A stretch of DNA of 64,000 nt. Origin: Proteocatella sp041738345 (GTDB lineage: Bacteria; Bacillota; Clostridia; Peptostreptococcales; Filifactoraceae). The stretch's first letter is position 1. Every line of letters begins with the position of its first letter. The translations under genes and the position numbers were made by a program. The notes beneath the pieces were generated by a model. The model made no database searches. It was not told the DNA's origin and saw only the letters and a list, made by a program, of their open reading frames with translations. The stretch is taken from assembly GCA_041738345.1 (NCBI GenBank), contig JBGSPX010000016.1:1-64000 (forward strand). The letters are read 5' to 3'. This document shows positions 49,871 through 57,226 of this stretch, in pieces.

Positions 49871-50117
49871 TATTATCCTCCTAATAAACTTAAAACATGA
49901 ATCTATTTTCTTAATTAATCAAGATGAAGTTAGTTATTATTGTAACGTATGTAATGATTGATATAAGCCAACTTCATTTTTTTATACTACTAAGTTTCAT
50001 TTTTATACTTGAAACATAGTTATTATTATAACATTTTTTGTTATAAATTTCTACTATTTTATTCCAAAAAAAACACTATAGTACATCTTCATAATAATGA
50101 GAAATATAAGAATTATC

Positions 50118-50432
50118 TCAAATATTTATTTTTTTTAAAAGTATGATTTGAAATTCACATTCATTTTCATCAGATGCCTTACTGGCATTTTCTATAGATA
50201 ACGCTAAATTAAATACAGGCTCTACAAGAAGACTACCCGATGCTCCCTTAAGTTGATGTGCCAAGTTCGATATACTTAAAAAATCTTTTTTTTCCAATGA
50301 TTTTTCCAATGATATCAATATACTCGAAAAAAACGAACTAAAATCATTGAACAATTCCTCACTATCATATGCTGGAAGTCCTGTATTTAAAATAAATTCT
50401 TCCAAATATGGCATTAACCACTCTTCTACCAC
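50118..50432 (-). CDS. Stand-alone Hpt domain protein
   Basis: 104-residue histidine phosphotransfer protein. Four-helix bundle pattern with the phospho-accepting histidine in LAHQLKGASGS (HxxKG) about two thirds in. It would relay phosphate between the kinases of this operon and receivers such as the PP2C-linked regulator directly upstream. TTG 50450 overlaps the upstream stop, but GTG 50432 sits 7 nt after AGGAAG and is the likelier start. Last gene of the chemosensory operon. Confidence 0.8.
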   Translation of the reverse strand: MVEEWLMPYLEEFILNTGLPAYDSEELFNDFSSFFSSILISLEKSLEKKDFLSISNLAHQLKGASGSLLVEPVFNLALSIENASKASDENECEFQIILLKKINI

Positions 50433-50446
50433 AGTATCACTTCCTT

Positions 50447-51592
50447 TCAATATATTTTTTCTATAGAAACTACTGCAACATCATCATCAAATCCATCCTC
50501 ATTATTTTTTTTAGAATATTCTATAATATCATCAAGCATTTCAGTTTCAATCCTTTGATTTGAATTAAAATATGATTCTATAAATAATTTGATATCCATT
50601 TGATTGTTATATTCATCAGCTTTCCCAATATCATATAACCCATCTGTATAAAGCATAAGGAAATCATTTTTTTCCATTAAAAATTCAGCATCTTCAAACT
50701 CCGAATCTTCCATAAATCCTAAAGCAAAACTTGGCTGTTCTAAATAATGTGCTTTTTTATTTTTGTGTTTAAAAAAAATAGGATAAGGATGCCCTGCATT
50801 GGCATAATATAAAATATCCCCTTCTAAAAAACCTATAAATGCAGTTATAAGAGGTGGTTCAACTTTTTGAAAAATTTCAAATAAGGTATTATTCAAAGCT
50901 GATAAAACCTCACTAGGTCTTGAGCTTAAAACCACGCTATAATTAAAAACCACTTTTATCATTGTAGACATCATAGCTGCTGCTACTCCATGTCCTGTTA
51001 TATCTGATATTATAAACCAATTTTTGTTATCTACTTGCTTTATAGCAAACATGTCCCCTCCGATTTCATTACAAGGGATATACCTACTATCCATTTTTAC
51101 AGATGAACTTTCTAAAAAATCAATTATAGTAGCTCTTTGAATCTCTTCTGCAAGTTGCATTTGAGTTTTAAACATCTCGTTATATTGTATAAGCTGTTTT
51201 TTCTGTTCATAAAATGATATTGCATTTTTTATTTTTAAAGGTAAAGTTACTTTTATCTGTTCTGTATTTAAAGGCTTTGTAAAATAATCTAAAGCTCCTA
51301 AGTCAAGCGCTTTTTGAACACTCTTTATATCATTTACTGCAGAACATATTATCACACTCGTGTTTAATAAGGCTCTTTCTTTTTTTATTATTTCTAAAAC
51401 TTCAATACCATTAAGTTTTGGCATCATAACATCTAATATAACTACTCCAAATTCAACTTTTTCCATTAACCTAAGTGCATCTTTTCCATTCCCAGATTCA
51501 TATATTTCTACACTCGAATCTAAATTTTTAACAATTGTACATATTAATTTTCGATTTACTTGTACATCGTCTACTACCAGAACTTTTGCCAT
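50447..51592 (-). CDS. Response regulator with SpoIIE/PP2C serine phosphatase output (RsbU-like)
   Basis: 381 residues. Receiver 1-120 with Asp 54 in VVILDVMMPKLNG and Lys in YFTKPL. A short coiled linker (about 125-150) leads to a PP2C/SpoIIE domain with NEIGGDMFAI (about 177-186), SDITGHGVAAAMMS, LYTDGLYD and GFDDDVAVV carrying the metal aspartates. Enzymes of this type dephosphorylate STAS anti-anti-sigma proteins. The matching STAS domain is in the gene at 60216. ATG 51592 after AAGAGGGA; an upstream in-frame start at 51640 overlaps the CheX gene. Confidence 0.9.
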   Translation of the reverse strand: MAKVLVVDDVQVNRKLICTIVKNLDSSVEIYESGNGKDALRLMEKVEFGVVILDVMMPKLNGIEVLEIIKKERALLNTSVIICSAVNDIKSVQKALDLGALDYFTKPLNTEQIKVTLPLKIKNAISFYEQKKQLIQYNEMFKTQMQLAEEIQRATIIDFLESSSVKMDSRYIPCNEIGGDMFAIKQVDNKNWFIISDITGHGVAAAMMSTMIKVVFNYSVVLSSRPSEVLSALNNTLFEIFQKVEPPLITAFIGFLEGDILYYANAGHPYPIFFKHKNKKAHYLEQPSFALGFMEDSEFEDAEFLMEKNDFLMLYTDGLYDIGKADEYNNQMDIKLFIESYFNSNQRIETEMLDDIIEYSKKNNEDGFDDDVAVVSIEKIY

Positions 51593-51629
51593 AATATCCC
51601 TCTTAGTATTTTTATAATAAATGACTTTA

Positions 51630-52109
51630 TTAAAGTTCAAAAATCTTAAAGCCTAATTGTATATCTCCATTTGTAAAATTAGAAATAAATCTCTCCGTTC
51701 TATTTTTTACAATTATATTTACATCTTTTCCAGTTATAGTAAATGGTACTGACATAGAAAATTTATACTCAGTATTTTCAAAAGCAATTCTAGCCCCTCC
51801 ACCAACCATATTTATAATTTCTGTTATTCCATCACAAAGCATTGCATTGCTCAAATCGCTTATTTCAATTCCTGTCATGTATGAAACTATCATTCTAGCT
51901 GATTTTTCATCCGCGGAAAGCATCAAAAGTAAATTTTTATCGCCAACCATAACCATAGTTCCTAAGATTTCATTCTCATCTTTAGTTTCCTTATTATTTT
52001 CTGTTTTTTCTAGATAAAAACCCGTAGTAGTAGTTATAGCATCTTGAAGTAATGTGGAAAATAAAGCCCCTGAAATTTTAAGGTTTGAAGAATTTAAAGT
52101 TTCATTCAT
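51630..52109 (-). CDS. cheX: CheX-like CheY-P phosphatase
   Basis: 159 residues of CheC/CheX/FliY fold. The helix DGITEIINMVGGGARIAFE (about 96-114) carries the E-xx-N catalytic pair expected for dephosphorylating CheY-P. The N-terminal part has LLQDAITTTTGFYLEK. It would terminate the signal of one of the receivers here. ATG 52109 overlaps the TGA of cheY (TGATG) and has AGGAAGGGGG upstream. An in-frame alternative at 52133 is inside cheY. Confidence 0.8.
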   Translation of the reverse strand: MNETLNSSNLKISGALFSTLLQDAITTTTGFYLEKTENNKETKDENEILGTMVMVGDKNLLLMLSADEKSARMIVSYMTGIEISDLSNAMLCDGITEIINMVGGGARIAFENTEYKFSMSVPFTITGKDVNIIVKNRTERFISNFTNGDIQLGFKIFEL

Positions 52110-52486
52110 CAAAGTATCCCCCTTCCTAGACACTCTAATATTTTTTTTAATAAATCTTCTGTAGCAAACGGTTTTATTATATAGTGTGAAGCCCCCTCTT
52201 TTATAGCTTCCACTATACTTTCACTTGTTCCCTCAGAAGTAACCATCATTACTGGTATATGGCTATGATTAGCATCTGATTTTAATATTTTCAAAAAATC
52301 AATCCCACTGATTCCTGGCATATTCCAATCTAAAAAAATAAGATCTAATTTATAATCACACTCTTCCAATGTCCTAAATGCATCCTCTGCATCTTCTGCT
52401 TCTAAACATTCATGCCCTAGTGTCCAAACTGACTCTTTTATAATCGTCCTTACTACAGCTGAATCGTCAATAGTAAGCATCTTCAT
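52109..52486 (-). CDS. cheY: CheY-like single-domain response regulator
   Basis: 125-residue receiver: acidic pair DD (7-8), Asp 53 in LIFLDWNMPG, Thr/Ser in VTSEG and Lys in YIIKPFATEDL. No output domain. In classical chemotaxis this diffuses to the flagellar switch; here it may also serve as a phosphate sink. Shares its stop with the cheX start. Confidence 0.93.
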   Translation of the reverse strand: MKMLTIDDSAVVRTIIKESVWTLGHECLEAEDAEDAFRTLEECDYKLDLIFLDWNMPGISGIDFLKILKSDANHSHIPVMMVTSEGTSESIVEAIKEGASHYIIKPFATEDLLKKILECLGRGIL

Positions 52487-52488
52487 AT

Positions 52489-53337
52489 CTATTCCTCCTT
52501 AACGGTATAGTACGTGCCCTCATTGTGTATTTGTTTTTCAAAGAGCTCATCCATATCATAATAGATTTCTGATGTTCCTATTATGAAACTTCCCCCTTTA
52601 TTTATAGCTCTAGCCATTTTTTGAAGTACATCTTTTCTAAAATCTTGAGAAAAATATATTAGTACATATCTACAAAAAATTAAATCAAATTTACCCATAA
52701 ACATAAAACTACTTTGCAGATTAAATTGTTGGAATTTAACCATATCCTTTATATGGTCTTCAACTGACCAACTAGGTCCTTCCTTTTTAAAATATTGCTC
52801 TCTGTATTCTCCGCCTAACCCTCGCTTTATACTTATAGCATCATAAAACCCATTTTTTGCTATTTCTAATACATTTGTCGATATATCTGTAGCTAAAAAT
52901 TCAAAATCATCAAGTTTAACATCTTTTATATTATGCTTTTTCAAATAATTATCTATGCACATTACAATAGAATATATTTCTTGCCCTGTAGAAGAAGCAG
53001 AACTCCATATTCTTATCTTTTTACGTTCCTTTTTTCTTAAAAGATCCAAATATATTGGCATAAATTTTTCTTCTAGTATTTCCCAAGGTTTTTGATCTCT
53101 AAACCAAAAAGTTTCATTGGTTGTAACTGCATCTATTATTTTAGTAGCTATGCTGTCATCCCAATTCGTTTCTATTAGATTATACAGTTCCCCAAATGAA
53201 TTTAGCCCTGAGTCTATAAGCAGTTTAGCCAATCTAGTTTCTATTAAGTAGGCTTTGTTCTCCTCAATATTTATCCCACATCTTTCATATATAAATTTTT
53301 TAAATAATACAAATTCGGAGTTTGATAAAGCAACCAT
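52489..53337 (-). CDS. cheR: Chemoreceptor methyltransferase CheR
   Basis: Methylates glutamates of chemoreceptors with SAM. 282 residues: N-terminal helical domain (about 1-75), then TNETFWFRDQKPWEIL, WSSASSTGQEIYSIVMCI (SAM motif I region, about 108-125), FLATDIS, and FDLIFCRYVLIYF (about 221-233). No C-terminal pentapeptide tether or TPR. ATG 53337 lies at the end of cheB, with GGAG upstream. Confidence 0.95.
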   Translation of the reverse strand: MVALSNSEFVLFKKFIYERCGINIEENKAYLIETRLAKLLIDSGLNSFGELYNLIETNWDDSIATKIIDAVTTNETFWFRDQKPWEILEEKFMPIYLDLLRKKERKKIRIWSSASSTGQEIYSIVMCIDNYLKKHNIKDVKLDDFEFLATDISTNVLEIAKNGFYDAISIKRGLGGEYREQYFKKEGPSWSVEDHIKDMVKFQQFNLQSSFMFMGKFDLIFCRYVLIYFSQDFRKDVLQKMARAINKGGSFIIGTSEIYYDMDELFEKQIHNEGTYYTVKEE

Positions 53338-53339
53338 AG

Positions 53340-54401
53340 TCAGCTCCTTCCTTTACAAATTTCCTGAATCCTTAACGCTATTTTTTCAATTGGAAGTATT
53401 TCGTCACTCAACCCTGCTTCCACAACACTCCTAGGCATTCCATATACTACACTTGTAGCTTCATCTTGAGTTATACAATAGCAGTTACAGTTTTCCTTAA
53501 GCGCTTTAATTCCAGCTTTTCCATCTTCTCCCATGCCAGTAAGCACTACTGCCAATACATTTTCCGACGGATATGATTTTGCTACTGAATTAAATGTAAC
53601 ATCAGCTGCTGGCATTACTCCATTTACAGGTTCCCCTTTTTCTAATTTTATTATTTTTTGATATTTTTGGCTTTTTCTTACAATCATATGATACCCCCCC
53701 GGAGCTACTAAAACTTGTCCTGACCTTACAATAGATGCATCCTTAGCTTCTATTATGCTCATATGACTTTTTCTATCTAAAGTTTTTGCAAAAACACCTG
53801 TGAATTCGGGCGGCATATGTTGTACAAGAAGTATAGGTTTTACAAAATTTTTATCAAGTGAAGATATTATTTTTTCTACTGCAACCGGGCCACCAGTGGA
53901 TGATGCTATTACAACTAAGTCTACTGCTGATAATTCTTTTTTATCTTGATTTTTTACAGTTTCAGATTTTGGAATATTTTTTTTAGGAATTCTATATGAA
54001 ACAAGCTGTTCAAATATTTTTTCTAACTGTTCTTTTAAAAGATTCATATTAGTGTCATAGTTTTCTTCAAGTGGTTTTATTATAAAATCTAGCGCTCCAA
54101 ATTTGAGTGCTTCCAATGTAGTTTGGGCGCTTTTATCTCCCGTACTACTTACCATAACGACAGGAAGCTCAGGAAATCTGAGCTTTACTGTCTGTAAGGT
54201 TTTTATTCCATCTAGTTCAGGCATAACTATGTCCATTAAAACTAAATCAAAAATCGATTTATTTAAAAGTTCTAGTGCTATCAAACCATTTTGAGCAGTT
54301 TGTGTCACAACAGCTTTTTCTGTAGATTCAACAGCGGCCTTTATTATTTTTCTGTATATAAGTGAATCCTCTACAACCAAAACTCTCAATTTTTGACTCA
54401 T
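53340..54401 (-). CDS. cheB: Chemoreceptor methylesterase/deamidase CheB
   Basis: 353 residues. Receiver 1-125 with Asp 57 in LVLMDIVMPELDG and Lys in FIIKPL. Methylesterase domain about 165-350 with the catalytic triad: Ser in VIASSTGGPVAVE, His in VQHMPPEF and Asp in LTGMGEDG. Complete enzyme, consistent with an adaptation system for the MCP beside it. Confidence 0.95.
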   Translation of the reverse strand: MSQKLRVLVVEDSLIYRKIIKAAVESTEKAVVTQTAQNGLIALELLNKSIFDLVLMDIVMPELDGIKTLQTVKLRFPELPVVMVSSTGDKSAQTTLEALKFGALDFIIKPLEENYDTNMNLLKEQLEKIFEQLVSYRIPKKNIPKSETVKNQDKKELSAVDLVVIASSTGGPVAVEKIISSLDKNFVKPILLVQHMPPEFTGVFAKTLDRKSHMSIIEAKDASIVRSGQVLVAPGGYHMIVRKSQKYQKIIKLEKGEPVNGVMPAADVTFNSVAKSYPSENVLAVVLTGMGEDGKAGIKALKENCNCYCITQDEATSVVYGMPRSVVEAGLSDEILPIEKIALRIQEICKGRS

Positions 54402-54410
54402 AATATCACC

Positions 54411-56780
54411 TTATAATTTAAATTGTTCTACTAAAGATTTCAACTGTGCCGACAACTCCATCAAATTAGCAGCAGATACACTTGTAGAAGATGCCCCTTG
54501 AGATACCTCGTTTGAAGCTTTATTGATTTCTTGTATACTCTTTGAAATTTCAATTGCTCCACTTGCAGTTTCTTGGCTTGCCTTAGTTATTTCATTAATT
54601 CTAACTGAAGCTCGTTCTGTATTCATTGCTACATCATCAGCAGCTTTGGTAAGCTCTGTCGCTGATTTTGCTATTTCATTTACTGCTTTTCCTGATTCCT
54701 CAGCACTTCTATTTACATTTAAAGCACTTTGCGAAATCGTTTCTATTTCTTTTGTTATATTGGACACTCTATCCGCTGTATTAGTTGCTACAGAAGTTAT
54801 TTGATCTGTCGCTGTACTTTGTTCTGTAACCGATGATGCTATAACATTAGTTATATTTGAAATTTCTTCAATTACTTTGGTTATATCCGCTACTGCTTTT
54901 ACTGCTTCTTTCATATTGCCCTGCATTTCCTCAATCTGTTGACTAATTTCATCGGTTGATTCTGCAGTTTGTTTTGCAAGTTCTTTTACTTCATTAGCTA
55001 CAACCGCAAAGCCTTTGCCCGCTTCGCCAGCTCCAGCAGCTTCAATTGTAGCGTTAAGTGCTAGCATATTAGTCTGATCTGCTATATCATTTATAACCTC
55101 TACTATTTTACCTATTTGGTTAGAGGATTGGTTAAGTTTTTGAATTATTGAATTTGTAATTTCAGCCTTAGTAGCTGCATCAGATGCAATTTGCATAGAA
55201 TTATTACAATTTTTACTTACCTCGTTAACTGAAGTATTAACCTCTTTTACTGCATTAACTACATTATTAACTTCATTTGTAACTTCTTTTGCAAAAGAAG
55301 ATACTTGATTTATGCTTCCTGAAATATCTCCAATCAAATTAATCGCTTGTTTCACTCCTGCTGAAGTCTGTTCTGAAGCTGAAGCTAGATTTCTAATCGT
55401 ACTGCTCATTTCCTCTACAGCAGAGGCTATCATTGTAGTATTTTGACTTGTAGAAGAAAGTGCAGTTCCTGATTGAGTCATACTTGCAGATATCTGTTCT
55501 ACTGCGGAACTCACAACAGACACCTTACTGCTAGTCTCCTCACTGCTTGCTGCCATACTATTTGATACTCTTTCCATCTCAGAAGCAGATTGATTAAGCA
55601 TTTCTGTAGATGATTGAATTTGACGCATTGTCTCACCGGTTTTTTCAAGCAGATTATTGAAAGCTTCTGTCAGTTGTCCTATTTCATCTTTAGAATCGAC
55701 TTCTCCTCTTATGCTTAAATCACCTTCGCTAGCTTTCCCCATCAATCCATTTATATCAGTTATTGGTTTACATATAACTCTTGCTATATAAAGTGCAATA
55801 GCTACACTTAGTGCTGCAATTATTATCATAAGTCCAGACATTACTATAAGAAGACTCTTAGTAGAAGCTAATGCTTCCGATTCTGCAATCTCAATTACGA
55901 ACCCCAAATAAGTTTTACCTATTTGTACAACTTTATATGATCCTACCACTGACTTACCCGTATAATCTTTATATACTCCTGCGTCTGCATAAGAAAGATT
56001 TCCGCTAGTTATATTCGGCGCTAAGTTTTGCTGAGCTTTACTGTTTATCGTTTGTTTAAATGCCGCATCAGCTGAAAACTGCCCCTGTCTAGTATTTGTA
56101 TATAATAGACCTTCTGCATTTATCAAATATGCATCTGATGTTCCTGCTGTTAATCCTGATTGTACCATCTGTTGTATAAGTGCTATTGGTAAAAATTGAT
56201 TAATAGTACCAATTACCTCGCCTGTACCATTTTTCTTAATAGGTGTTCCTACTACTATATAATATTCTTGACCTACTTTAGAATAAGTAAATTCGGATAT
56301 TACCTGTTGCCCTTGAATTGATTCTTGATAATAAGCTGATCCTGATAAATCAGCACCTTCTATTACAGTTTTTAATCTTCCTGAAGCATATATACCTTTT
56401 CCTTTTTTATCTATCACATATATACTTTCAACACCAAAGGTTTCTTGATAATTTGACAGCAATGATTCCCATTCACTATAAGTAGTTTTCCATTGGCTGC
56501 TATTTTTACCATAATTCTCATAAATCTCCATGCCATTGTACACTCTTGCTGTACTTGCTAAAACATTTCCATAATTCATTTTCTCTCTAAAATAATTATC
56601 TAGTTTTTCTACTGATTGTGACGTAACTATATTCATTTTCGCAAGTGTTTCGTCTATAAGTGCCGATTTAGATTGATTGTACGCTACCGTTGTTATTAAT
56701 AACATTGGAATAAGCCCTGTAATTATAAATAGTGATATTAACTTTGACTTCATGTTTAGGTTTTTAAAAAGTTTTGTCAT
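54411..56780 (-). CDS. Methyl-accepting chemotaxis protein
   Basis: 789-residue transmembrane receptor: TM1 about 12-35, a large extracytoplasmic dCache-like sensor (about 36-300), TM2 (about 310-335), HAMP and a long signalling coiled coil. Its hairpin tip region reads EAAGAGEAGKGFAVVANEVK, where EAARAGE is usual. The cytoplasmic part is rich in Ser/Ala/Glu repeats with methylation-type residues. GTG 56792 would add four residues but overlaps AGGTGG, so ATG 56780 is chosen. It is the only receptor in the operon and so the likely input. Ligand unknown. Confidence 0.93.
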   Translation of the reverse strand: MTKLFKNLNMKSKLISLFIITGLIPMLLITTVAYNQSKSALIDETLAKMNIVTSQSVEKLDNYFREKMNYGNVLASTARVYNGMEIYENYGKNSSQWKTTYSEWESLLSNYQETFGVESIYVIDKKGKGIYASGRLKTVIEGADLSGSAYYQESIQGQQVISEFTYSKVGQEYYIVVGTPIKKNGTGEVIGTINQFLPIALIQQMVQSGLTAGTSDAYLINAEGLLYTNTRQGQFSADAAFKQTINSKAQQNLAPNITSGNLSYADAGVYKDYTGKSVVGSYKVVQIGKTYLGFVIEIAESEALASTKSLLIVMSGLMIIIAALSVAIALYIARVICKPITDINGLMGKASEGDLSIRGEVDSKDEIGQLTEAFNNLLEKTGETMRQIQSSTEMLNQSASEMERVSNSMAASSEETSSKVSVVSSAVEQISASMTQSGTALSSTSQNTTMIASAVEEMSSTIRNLASASEQTSAGVKQAINLIGDISGSINQVSSFAKEVTNEVNNVVNAVKEVNTSVNEVSKNCNNSMQIASDAATKAEITNSIIQKLNQSSNQIGKIVEVINDIADQTNMLALNATIEAAGAGEAGKGFAVVANEVKELAKQTAESTDEISQQIEEMQGNMKEAVKAVADITKVIEEISNITNVIASSVTEQSTATDQITSVATNTADRVSNITKEIETISQSALNVNRSAEESGKAVNEIAKSATELTKAADDVAMNTERASVRINEITKASQETASGAIEISKSIQEINKASNEVSQGASSTSVSAANLMELSAQLKSLVEQFKL

Positions 56781-56800
56781 AAAACGTTCCACCTTTCCCC

Positions 56801-57226
56801 TTAGCTAAATAGCCTTTCATTATCAATAATTAATAATAACCCCTTATCTAATTTTGCTACTTTTTTTATATACATATTTATTTTGTCAGTTGAATTTGCA
56901 GGCACATTTTCACATTTTTCTTCATCTAAATCAAATACATCTTGAGTTTTATCTATTAAAAAACCTATTTGATTTAATGAATTCCCTCTACTTTTTAATA
57001 TTATACAGGTACTTTTTTCAGATTTTTCATGTTCATCTTCTTCTAAATAATTTGCTAAATTTAAAAGCGTTACTATCTGCCCCCTCATATTAAAAAGTCC
57101 TACTACTGATTTTGGCGCTAGTGGAACTTCGGTATATTCTACATTTCTATTTATTTCTTTTACATACTTAGTTTCTACTCCTAAAAGTTTATCATTCAAC
57201 ATAAAGCTCAGTACTTTCAAAAACAT
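56801..57226 (-). CDS. cheW: Chemotaxis adaptor CheW
   Basis: 141-residue CheW: MLNDKLLGVETKYVKEI (about 9-25), PLAPKSVVGLFNMRGQIVT and a final KLDKGLLLIIDNERLFS. It couples the receptor to CheA. ATG overlaps the cheA TGA (TGATG). Confidence 0.92.
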   Translation of the reverse strand: MFLKVLSFMLNDKLLGVETKYVKEINRNVEYTEVPLAPKSVVGLFNMRGQIVTLLNLANYLEEDEHEKSEKSTCIILKSRGNSLNQIGFLIDKTQDVFDLDEEKCENVPANSTDKINMYIKKVAKLDKGLLLIIDNERLFS

